Below are positions 31,551 to 39,688 of a stretch of DNA of 39,688 bases, piece after piece. Within the stretch, counting starts at the first letter, position 1. Each line of letters opens with the position of its first letter. Location of the stretch: assembly GCA_016214175.1 (NCBI GenBank), contig JACRPB010000190.1, positions 1-39,688 on the forward strand, given 5' to 3'. The notes below the pieces were generated by a model, which had not been told where the DNA came from, ran no database searches, and was given only the letters and a program-made list of their open reading frames with translations. The stretch is from Rhodocyclales bacterium. GTDB lineage: Bacteria; Pseudomonadota; Gammaproteobacteria; Burkholderiales; Rhodocyclaceae. Both the position numbers and the translations under genes were made by a program.

Positions 31551-34500
31551 TCAGTAAATACCCCACTGGCCGAGGTTGAGCCCCGGCTGGCTCGCCACCA
31601 GATTCTCGAAATAAGCCGCGTCCGGTCCGGGGCTACCGCCCGCCCAGCTCCCGTCGACATCGCCGCGCAGGATGCCGACCAGGCCGACGCTGGCGTCGGC
31701 TTTCACGTCCGCATTCACGGTCGCACCGGCGTCGGGAGCGGTATCCGTCTCGTTCGCGAACAGCCACGCCGGCGCCGGTGCGGTCAGCCCGACGACGTGC
31801 TTGAGCACGCCGATTGCATCGGTCAGATTCACGCCATCTCTGCCGTCGAAGTCGGCGGCGAGGGCCTGATAGGGCGACAGCGGTTTGCCGGCGCCATTGA
31901 CGTCGAGGCCGACGATGATCTTCAGAATGGCGATGGCGTCCTGAAGGTTCACCGCGGCGCGTGCCGTGTCGTCCGCCGCCAACGCCGGCCCCAGGCTCAG
32001 CGTGCCGCCCGCGCCGGCAAAGCTGGCGCTACCGTCGCTTCCCGTCTGATGGTCGGCGTCGAGGGCGACGCCCGCGAGCAGATGGTGGCTCTTCCAGGCA
32101 TAGACGCGCACGGCGACCGTCTGGCCGACCACGACGTCCGGGACGCCGGCGACGGCCGCCGTCGCCGCGCTGACGGCGCTTTCCGCCGTACCGTGGCCGT
32201 CGGTGTAGGCCGCGGTAACGCTGATCGCCTTGCCGACGAGGGCCTGATCGAGGACCAGCGTGCTCGTCGTCGCGCCGGCAATGTCGACACCGTCCGCCTG
32301 CCACCGGTAGCCGATGGCCCCCATTCCGTCGGGATCGAGCAGCGTGTTCGCGGCCGCCAGAGTTTGCCCCTGGCGCGCGTCGCCGCTGATCGTGACGACG
32401 CCGAGCGGCAGGTTGTTGCTTGTCAGGCTCATGCTCAGGTCGGCGAAGATCAGGCGTTCGATGCCGATCAGGCTGTCCGTCCCGTCGTCGCCGTCGCTTG
32501 TATTCCCGTCGCCGACCGTATGGCCGTCCGCCGTCGCGGCGATACTGTAGGTCGCGAAAGCGCCGGCGTATCTCGCGCTGTCGGTTCCGAGCCCTCCGTC
32601 CAGCGTATCGTTGCCCGCGCCGCCTTCCAGAACGTTGTCGCCGCTGTTGCCGACGATCCTGTTACCGAGATTGTTGCCGCCGCCCGCCAGATCGCCGCTG
32701 CCGGCCAGGGTCAGATATTCGACGTAGTTGGCCAGCGTGTGGCTGATGCTGGCGACGACTCTATCGACGGCGCTGCCGAGATCGACGGGTTGCGGATCGA
32801 CAGCGAAGTCGAAGCCCAGCACCAATGCCTGAGCGTCGGCGGTTTCGACGACCAGGTCGCCGGCGTCGTCGACGTAATAGGTGTCGCCGCCCGCGCCGCC
32901 GGTCATCGAATCGGGGCCGAGGTTGCCGTCGAGGATGTCGCTGCCGGCGCCGCCGGCCAGGGTATCGACGCCGAGACCGCCCCACAGCAGGTCGTCGCCG
33001 TCGGTGCCGTTGCTGACCACGGCCTTGAAGTTGTGGGCATTGACGGCGGCAGCCTGCACGCCGGTCAGGGTGGCGATGGCCACCTCGCCGTACAGGGTTC
33101 CGGCGCTGCCGTCGCGATCCCAGTAAAAGACGGTGTCGCCCTGCGTCTGCGCGAAGCGCAGGTAGCCGGCGGTAAAGGGGTTGCCGCCGGTGTAGCTGGC
33201 CGAGCCGGTGGCGACGCCGGCCGCGACGCTCGGAATCAGCGCCGGCCCGGCGTTCGCCGTGGCGGCGGCCGGTGCGGCGCTCGCCGGGGCGAGGGCGCTG
33301 ACTTCGAGCAGCGCCGCGACGTCGAAGCTGTCGCCGCCCACGCCGGCGACGAAGTCGGCGACGGTCAGGGCCGGCACGACGGCCACGCCGTCGGCCCTGG
33401 CGTTGTTGTCCGTATAGCCCCATGCGTATTCGTCGCGCTCGCTGCCGCCCGTGGCGACGACGCTCACAAGCGCGGCGCCGGCGACGCCGATGTCGATGCC
33501 GAGCAGATCTTCGCCGGCACCGCCAAGAACGACGACGTTGGCGGTCGTCGGTGCGAAAGCGCCGGCGGCCAGCCAGATCGTGTCGTTGCCGGCGCCGCCG
33601 GCCAGGGTATCGTCGCCTTCGCCGTAGCCGTAAAGCAGCAGGTCGTCGCCGTCGCCGCCGTCTACGCTGTCGTTGCCCATGCCGCCCAGCAGCGAGTCGC
33701 TGCCGCTGCCGCCGCTCAGCAAGTCGTGGCCGGAAAAACCGGCGAGAAGGTCGTCGCCGTCGCCGCCGTCGAGACTGTCGGCCCCGCCGAGACCGATGAA
33801 CACATCGTTGCCGCCCAGACCGGACTGCCGGTCGGCGGCGTAGCTGCCCATCACCATGTCGCCGGCGGCCGTGCCTTCCTCGACGAACCCAGCCGTCTCG
33901 GCGCCCGTAGGCGACATGCCGCCGAAGAAGTTGTCGGCGGTGAAGCCGGCGCCGGCGACGCCCTCCATGGTCATCACGGTCACAAAACCGGCGCCGTTGG
34001 CGACGCCGTCGATATCCCATTCGAGCAGCGTGGCGCCGCCCGAATCGCGCAGGCGCAGGTAGCCAAGGTCCGCGGCGAAGGGATTACCGCCGCTGTAGCC
34101 GTTGCCGCCGCTGGCGCTGGCATCGAGCAGCGGCTCCAGGTAGATCGCGTCGCCGCCGGACCCGCGCGTGAAATCGGTGACGGTCAGTCCCGACCGTGCG
34201 CCGGCGCTCGACAGAAAAGCGAAATAGTCCTGCCCGGCGCCGCCCGTGGCGCGGATGGTGCCGCCGACCGGAGCGCCGGCGATCGCGAACCAGAGCCAGT
34301 CGCTGCCGGCCTCGCCATAGACGCGGACGGCCTCGGCGCTGCCGGCGACGTTGCCGCTGGTGACGACGAAAGTATCGTCGTCGGCGCCGCCGTAGAGCGT
34401 GTCGTTGCCGTTGCCGGCGCCGTGCTCCAGCGTGTCGTTGCCGGCATCGCCATAAACGAGATCGTCGCCGCGATTACCGTAGAGCACGTCGTTGCCGGTG

Positions 34501-37500
34501 CCGCCCTTGACGGTGTCGTCGCCGGCCCAGGCATAGATGAGGTCGTCGCCGTCGCCGCCCTCCAGCGAATCGTTGCCGGCATAGCCGTTCAGGGTGTCGT
34601 TCCCCGTATAGCCCTGGATGAGGTCGTTGGCATAGCCGCCGGTGAGCGCATCGTCGGCGCTGGCCGGCAAGCCGTAGATCTGGCCGTAGAACCAGTCAAC
34701 GTCGCCGATATAGGATTCGCCGACGACGGACGTACCGCCGGGCAGACCGTCGGGCGAGAAGCGCTCGATGAAGTTGTCGGCGCTCAAGTCGGCGCCGGCC
34801 ACGCCGCGCAGTTCCATCACCGCGACGTATTCGTGGCCACTGCGCGCAGCGCCGTCCATGTCCCATTCGAGCAGCGTGCCGGCGGCGGACGCGCGCAGCC
34901 GGAAATAGCCGAGCGCCGCATTGAAGGGATTGCCGCCGGCATAGCCGTTGGCCTGGCTGGCGCTGAGTTCGAGCAGGTAGCTCAGCGCGATGCGGTCGCC
35001 GGTCGCGCCCGGCGCGAAATCCGTGACGGTCAGCGTCGGCAGCGAGACCGCCGCGAGTTCGGGAATGTTGTTGGGATTGAGGTCGCCGCCGGTGGCGTAG
35101 CCGGCGACGTGGAGATAGACGTCCGCGCCGGCACCGCCGGCGATCTCGATGGCGCCCAGCGCGAGGCCGGCGGCGCTGCCGATGTCCACCAGGAACCAGT
35201 CGTCGCCGCCATCGCCGGCGGCGCGCACCGTCTCCGCGTCCGCGCCGGCCTGGCCGGAGCCGAAGTAGAACCAGTCGCCGTCCATGCCGCCGGCAAGCGT
35301 GTCGCTGCCCTGCCCGGCGTTGCGGGTGAAGAAGTCGACGCCGTCGCCGCCATAGACGCTGTCGTCGCCGCTGCCGCCGTCGAGCCCGTCGTTGCCGGGA
35401 CCGCCGATCAGCGTGTCGTTGCCGGGACCGCCGTCGAGGGTGTCCTGTCCATCGCCGCCGTCGAGCAGATCGGCGCCGCCGTTGCCGAGCAGCGTGTCGT
35501 CGCCGCCGCGCCCGTAGAGCCGGTCGCCGACGGCGGTGCCGGAAAACGCGTCGACGACGGCCGTGCCGGAGAAGGCGGGCGCGGCATCGTCGGCCGCGAC
35601 GACGGTCACCGTGGTACTGCCCGTGGCGGCGAGCGTACCGCCACCGCCCTGGACGCCGGCGTTGCCGTCGCCGAAACGCCAGTCGATCTGCACCGCGGCC
35701 GGCGGCGCATCGGACACGTTGAGATAGGCGAGGGATTGCAGCACCGAGTTCACCAGCGCACCGGTGGCGTTGCCGTTGAAGGTCAGCACCAGGGTACCGC
35801 CGCCGTTCTGGGTGACGGTGCCGACGACGCTACCGGACACCGCGAGATCGCCGCCCTGCACCAATGCCCCGAGCGTACCGGCGGCGACGAAGGAATCCTC
35901 GGCGCTGGCGCCGCCGTGACGCTCCAGCGTCAGCGTGGCGCCGGCGTAACTGCCGGCAACGGCGAGTTCCGGGTCGTAGACCTGGACGTCGGCGTCGAGC
36001 ACCACGGGCGCGCCGTCTTCGACATAGACCGGCGCGCCGTCGAGGGAATTGCTGCCGTCGAACGAGAGGTCGAGGCTGCCGTCGACGTTGTAGCGCACCA
36101 GCGCGAAATCGGTGTTGTTGCCGTTCCAGCCGTAGCCGGCGACGAGGATCTTGCCGTCGGCCTGTAGCGTGACGCTCTTCGTCGAATCGAGCGTGACGTT
36201 GAATCCGGTCGTCAGTTTGCCGTCGCCCGAGAACGTCGTATCGAGACTGCCGTCGGCGTTGTAGCGCACCAGTGCGAAATCGTAGTAGCCGCCGTTCTGG
36301 CTGGTGCCCGCCACCAGGATCTTGCCGTCGGACTGGACGACGATGCTCTGGCCGACGTCGTTGCCACTGCCGATGCCGGTGGCCGTCTTGCCGTCGGCGC
36401 TGAACGAGGTGTCCTTGGTGCCGTCGGCATTGAAGCGGAAGACCGCGAAATCCCAGTTGAAGCCGTTCCATGTCTTGCCGGCCACCACGATCTTGCCGTC
36501 GCTCTGCACGGCGACGCTCTGGCCCTCGTCGTCGGTGCTGCTGCTGGCAAAAGCGCGGTCGCTGTTGGCGTTGCTGAAGAACGCGGCATCCACGTTGCCG
36601 CCGGCGTCGTAGCGCACCAATACCAGGTCGTAGTCGTAGCGCGCGCCGTTCCAGCCAAGCGTACTGCCCACGACCAGGATCTTGCCATTGGCATCCAACG
36701 CGACGTCGTAGATCAGTTCGTCGCCGGGGCTGTAGTCGTAGGTCTGCAAACCGTTGCCCGAGAAGCCCGTATCCAGGCTGCCGTCCGCGTTGAAGCGCGC
36801 CAGGGCGATGTCGTAGTCGTTGTGGTAGTAGTAGCGGTAGCCCCAAGGATAGGGATAGTAGGAACTGTAGTAGGGGTAGCTCGGATCGTAGCGATAGGAG
36901 TAATTGACGAATTGCGTGCTGCCCGCCACGACGATCTTGCCGTCGGCCTGGACGGCGACGCTTTGTCCGGTGTCGTTGTCCCCATTCAGCAGAAAATCGG
37001 CAGCGGCCACGCCGTCGCTTGAAAACGTCGGGTCCAGACTGCCGTCGGCGCCGTAGCGCGCCAGCGCGAAATCGTAGTCGGTGCCGTTCCAGGTATAGCC
37101 GGCCAGCAGGATCTTGCCGTCGCTTTGAAGGGCCACGCTGAGGCCGTCGTCGGCGGCACTGCCCAGGTCGGTGACGAGTTTGCCGTCGTCGGAGAAGCCC
37201 GTATCCGGACTGCCGTCGGCGTTGTAGCGCACCAGGGCGAAGTCGTAGCCGGCAGTGGCGGACCCGGCATAGCCGGCCACCAGGATCTTGCCGTCGGCCT
37301 GGACGACGACGCTTTGCGCGTTGTCGGTGCTCGCGCCTTGCCCCATGTCGGTAAAGACCGCCCCGTCGCCGACGCCGAAGGTCGGCGCCAGATTCTGCCC
37401 GGTGCTGCCGATCGCGAAGGCCTGCACGTTGCCGCCGGCGACCGGATCGCTGCCGGTAGCCGCGGTGCCCGGCACCACGCCCGGCGACGGTGCAGCGACG

Positions 37501-38831
37501 CCGTCGTTCAGCCAGGCTGCTGCCACGGCCGGCGCCGCGGGCACATTGCGCAGGGTGGCGAGGGCGACGGTCGCCGTGTCGCCGCCGCGACCGTCGCCGT
37601 CGAAAGACAACAGCATGTCGTCGCCGACGTCGGCCAGCACCAGGTATCCGGCGGCGAACGGATCGCTGCCGGCGACATAGCCGACCCATAGGGCGGCCAC
37701 CTGGGCGACGTCGAGCCGGTCGCCGGCGGCGGGATCGAAGTCGGCGACGACGTCGGCCGTACCGGCAGCCAGCACGAAGCGGTCGGCGCCTGCGCCGCCG
37801 CTCAGCGTGTCGGCCCCGGCGCCGCCGTCCAGCGTGTCGTCGCCCGCCCCGCCGTCCAGGCGGTTGTCGGCATCGTTGCCGATCAGGCGATCGGCACCGT
37901 CCGCGCCGGCGGCATTCTCGATCTGCGTGCCGCGATGGATGCGCACCGTGTCGGCGCTTTGAATCTCGCCGCCGTTGATCTGCACCGGTATGCCGACCTG
38001 GCTCCACGCGTCCGGCCGCAGGTCGATCTCGGCGGCACGGCGGCCTGTCACGCGCAGGGTATCCGTCCCGCCCGTGTCGAAAATGGTTTCGAGGTACTTG
38101 CCGTCACCGTCATAGACATAGACGTCGTCGCCGTTGCGGCAGGCGGCATTGGCGCCGTACAGCGCCTGCAAGGCATCGATGTCCAGCGCCATCGGCGTCG
38201 TCGGCAGACGGTCGATGTTGGTCTGCGTCAGCGCCACGCCCGGCCAGACGCGGTAGCTCATCACGGTTTCGAACAGACTGTCCGCCTGGCTGTCGAGCGT
38301 GGCGCCGTTCGCCGGGCTCGCCTCGTGCGGATGCTTGAGCCCGAGCGCATGACCGAGTTCGTGGAGCAGGACGAAGCCCGCCAGGCTGCCGGCGGCGAAG
38401 TCTGCGTAGAGGCTGCCCTGGAGTTGCGCGTTGAGCCAGACGTCGCCGCCGTTGGCGGCGTCGCTGGGCGCGTAGGTGTAGCCGAGCTGACCGGCGTCCA
38501 TGCCAAGGCTCGTATAGCCGATGCGCAGCACGCCGTAGCCGCTTGCGTCGTCGGCCACTTCGAGCAATTGCAGATCGGCCACCGCCGACCAGGCCAGCAA
38601 CGCCTCACGCACCGCCTGCCGTTCGCTCTGGCTCGCCAGCGGAATGAAGCCCTGGTCGGGCTCGCTGTCGCTTACGTAGGAGGCGTCCCAGACGCTGTCC
38701 GGATAGGGAAAGCTGAAACTCAGCGTGCCGTCCGCGCCGATCTGCCAGGCGCTGCCGAACAACAACGCATCGACATCGCCTTCGCCGCCGAGCGCCACGA
38801 GTGCTGCGTCAATACCGGGATTGACCGCCAT
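31551..38831 (-). CDS. Giant secreted RTX protein: M10-like metzincin domain, RTX clusters, seven delta-60 repeats, T1SS-target-like modules, dockerin-like C-terminus
   Basis: 2426-aa ORF; HELGHALGLKH and Met-turn VMSYR; many GGxGxDxLx nonapeptides; VVQADGKILVAGY..DFALVRYNADGSLDTTFSGDGK repeats; DFDGRDGVNLTDAIGVLKHVVG. Confidence 0.9.
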   Translation of the reverse strand: MAVNPGIDAALVALGGEGDVDALLFGSAWQIGADGTLSFSFPYPDSVWDASYVSDSEPDQGFIPLASQSERQAVREALLAWSAVADLQLLEVADDASGYGVLRIGYTSLGMDAGQLGYTYAPSDAANGGDVWLNAQLQGSLYADFAAGSLAGFVLLHELGHALGLKHPHEASPANGATLDSQADSLFETVMSYRVWPGVALTQTNIDRLPTTPMALDIDALQALYGANAACRNGDDVYVYDGDGKYLETIFDTGGTDTLRVTGRRAAEIDLRPDAWSQVGIPVQINGGEIQSADTVRIHRGTQIENAAGADGADRLIGNDADNRLDGGAGDDTLDGGAGADTLSGGAGADRFVLAAGTADVVADFDPAAGDRLDVAQVAALWVGYVAGSDPFAAGYLVLADVGDDMLLSFDGDGRGGDTATVALATLRNVPAAPAVAAAWLNDGVAAPSPGVVPGTAATGSDPVAGGNVQAFAIGSTGQNLAPTFGVGDGAVFTDMGQGASTDNAQSVVVQADGKILVAGYAGSATAGYDFALVRYNADGSPDTGFSDDGKLVTDLGSAADDGLSVALQSDGKILLAGYTWNGTDYDFALARYGADGSLDPTFSSDGVAAADFLLNGDNDTGQSVAVQADGKIVVAGSTQFVNYSYRYDPSYPYYSSYYPYPWGYRYYYHNDYDIALARFNADGSLDTGFSGNGLQTYDYSPGDELIYDVALDANGKILVVGSTLGWNGARYDYDLVLVRYDAGGNVDAAFFSNANSDRAFASSSTDDEGQSVAVQSDGKIVVAGKTWNGFNWDFAVFRFNADGTKDTSFSADGKTATGIGSGNDVGQSIVVQSDGKILVAGTSQNGGYYDFALVRYNADGSLDTTFSGDGKLTTGFNVTLDSTKSVTLQADGKILVAGYGWNGNNTDFALVRYNVDGSLDLSFDGSNSLDGAPVYVEDGAPVVLDADVQVYDPELAVAGSYAGATLTLERHGGASAEDSFVAAGTLGALVQGGDLAVSGSVVGTVTQNGGGTLVLTFNGNATGALVNSVLQSLAYLNVSDAPPAAVQIDWRFGDGNAGVQGGGGTLAATGSTTVTVVAADDAAPAFSGTAVVDAFSGTAVGDRLYGRGGDDTLLGNGGADLLDGGDGQDTLDGGPGNDTLIGGPGNDGLDGGSGDDSVYGGDGVDFFTRNAGQGSDTLAGGMDGDWFYFGSGQAGADAETVRAAGDGGDDWFLVDIGSAAGLALGAIEIAGGAGADVYLHVAGYATGGDLNPNNIPELAAVSLPTLTVTDFAPGATGDRIALSYLLELSASQANGYAGGNPFNAALGYFRLRASAAGTLLEWDMDGAARSGHEYVAVMELRGVAGADLSADNFIERFSPDGLPGGTSVVGESYIGDVDWFYGQIYGLPASADDALTGGYANDLIQGYTGNDTLNGYAGNDSLEGGDGDDLIYAWAGDDTVKGGTGNDVLYGNRGDDLVYGDAGNDTLEHGAGNGNDTLYGGADDDTFVVTSGNVAGSAEAVRVYGEAGSDWLWFAIAGAPVGGTIRATGGAGQDYFAFLSSAGARSGLTVTDFTRGSGGDAIYLEPLLDASASGGNGYSGGNPFAADLGYLRLRDSGGATLLEWDIDGVANGAGFVTVMTMEGVAGAGFTADNFFGGMSPTGAETAGFVEEGTAAGDMVMGSYAADRQSGLGGNDVFIGLGGADSLDGGDGDDLLAGFSGHDLLSGGSGSDSLLGGMGNDSVDGGDGDDLLLYGYGEGDDTLAGGAGNDTIWLAAGAFAPTTANVVVLGGAGEDLLGIDIGVAGAALVSVVATGGSERDEYAWGYTDNNARADGVAVVPALTVADFVAGVGGDSFDVAALLEVSALAPASAAPAAATANAGPALIPSVAAGVATGSASYTGGNPFTAGYLRFAQTQGDTVFYWDRDGSAGTLYGEVAIATLTGVQAAAVNAHNFKAVVSNGTDGDDLLWGGLGVDTLAGGAGSDILDGNLGPDSMTGGAGGDTYYVDDAGDLVVETADAQALVLGFDFAVDPQPVDLGSAVDRVVASISHTLANYVEYLTLAGSGDLAGGGNNLGNRIVGNSGDNVLEGGAGNDTLDGGLGTDSARYAGAFATYSIAATADGHTVGDGNTSDGDDGTDSLIGIERLIFADLSMSLTSNNLPLGVVTISGDARQGQTLAAANTLLDPDGMGAIGYRWQADGVDIAGATTSTLVLDQALVGKAISVTAAYTDGHGTAESAVSAATAAVAGVPDVVVGQTVAVRVYAWKSHHLLAGVALDADHQTGSDGSASFAGAGGTLSLGPALAADDTARAAVNLQDAIAILKIIVGLDVNGAGKPLSPYQALAADFDGRDGVNLTDAIGVLKHVVGLTAPAPAWLFANETDTAPDAGATVNADVKADASVGLVGILRGDVDGSWAGGSPGPDAAYFENLVASQPGLNLGQWGIY
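36045..37330 (-). repeat. Seven delta-60-type repeats within the giant RTX protein
   Basis: Seven recurrences of (D)xxQSVxVQxDGKIxVAGxx..DFALxRYNADGSLDxxFSxDGK. Confidence 0.85.
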
Positions 38832-39035
38832 AGCCCCCTCCTCCCTTTCCTGTCCTCCGCATTGGGGCAGGAAGTTTTTTTGTTGAACCGCAGCGCATTA
38901 TGCTTGCGAACGCCGCCCCGGTGCGCAACAAATTTGACAGCGCGCACCGGGCACGCGGAGCGCGTGCGCGGATTGTCTTATCATGCGTCCTCCCATGGCC
39001 GGCAAGGCCGCCAGACGCCAGACGAGACCGCCACG

Positions 39036-39688
39036 ATGAATCGATCACTGCTGCGTATGCTCGGATTTGCCGCACTGATGTCCGCCACCTTGCCGGCCGT
39101 GGCGCAAGGCGCCGCCGAAGCGGAAATCGTGGCCGTGACGGGCAAGGGCGAGCGGCGCGCTACGGCCCAGGCCGACTGGAAGCCGGCGGCGCCGCAGCAC
39201 AGGATCGGGAACGGCGGTTTCGTGCGCACGCGCGACCTGAGCCAGATGGCGATCCTGCTGCCCGACCGCACCCAGTTGCGGCTGAATCAGAACAGCCAAA
39301 TGCAGATCAAGACCGTGGCGGATGCCGCCGAGTGGAACCAGAGCGTGGTCAAGCTCAATTCGGGTCGCGCCTGGAGCCAGGCGCGCCCGCCGACGGCGCC
39401 GGCAGGGACGGTGGCGCCGGCGGCACGCTTGTCGATGGAAACGCCCTCGGCCACGCTCTCGATTCGCGGCACGGACTGGGAAGTCGAGATCGGTTCCGAC
39501 GGCCGCACCCAGCTCGTCGTACTCTCCGGCGAGGTGGATATTGCCAACGAACAGGGGGCGCTGAAAGTCGCTGCCGGCGAAGCGGCAACGGCCGAAATCG
39601 GCAAGGCGCCGGTGCGCCTGCTGCTGGCGAATCCCGCCGAGCGCGTGCAGTGGGTGACGGCGTGGCAATTGCAGCCGCGGCGCTGGCT
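39036..39688 (+). CDS. FecR-domain containing exported protein (partial, runs off the right edge)
   Basis: Signal peptide MNRSLLRMLGFAALMSATLPAVAQG; FecR-type TPSATLSIRGTDWEVEIGSDGRTQLVVLSGEVDIANEQG; open to the window end. Confidence 0.85.
   Translation, partial: MNRSLLRMLGFAALMSATLPAVAQGAAEAEIVAVTGKGERRATAQADWKPAAPQHRIGNGGFVRTRDLSQMAILLPDRTQLRLNQNSQMQIKTVADAAEWNQSVVKLNSGRAWSQARPPTAPAGTVAPAARLSMETPSATLSIRGTDWEVEIGSDGRTQLVVLSGEVDIANEQGALKVAAGEAATAEIGKAPVRLLLANPAERVQWVTAWQLQPRRW

Noticed and set aside
31797-36167. 1456-aa plus-strand ORF opposite the giant RTX gene
   Set aside because: Mirror ORF from high GC and repetitive Gly/Asp codons on the other strand; the minus-strand product has clear domains and this one has none
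32420-37978. Many Arg/Pro-rich short ORFs across the RTX region
   Set aside because: Off-frame translations of GC-rich repeats, with low-complexity products

Overview
High-GC window, probably from a betaproteobacterium (Rhodocyclaceae-like; inferred from gene content, not tested). Most of it is ordinary chromosome: an SOS-boxed lexA-imuA-imuB operon, a PiT phosphate transporter with its DUF47 partner, DUF2863, dadA, msrB-yciB-yciI-bolA-ppiC, an EamA transporter, an MtfA-like peptidase, hemerythrin, a TPR/glycosyltransferase-like protein, cysS, a TPR protein with an L,D-transpeptidase, two cyclophilins, lpxH, recQ and rhlE. Two regions stand out. (1) 20.0-26.7 kb is a compact candidate extracellular-electron-transfer operon: monoheme cytochrome c, MtrA/DmsE/PioA-type decaheme cytochrome, MtrB/PioB-type porin, and a multiheme-c/membrane-cytochrome-b fusion resembling Geobacter CbcL. 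It ends in a LuxR-type regulator whose receiver domain has lost the phospho-acceptor Asp. (2) 31.5-38.8 kb encodes one 2426-aa secreted protein. It combines an M10-like metzincin domain, RTX repeats, seven delta-60 repeats with a Tyr-rich insertion, four copies of a T1SS-target-like module and a dockerin-like C-terminus. It lies divergent to a FecR-domain gene. A 786-aa coiled-coil/TM/AsmA-like fusion at 26.9-29.2 kb is also unusual. All calls come from reading the sequence; no database searches were run.
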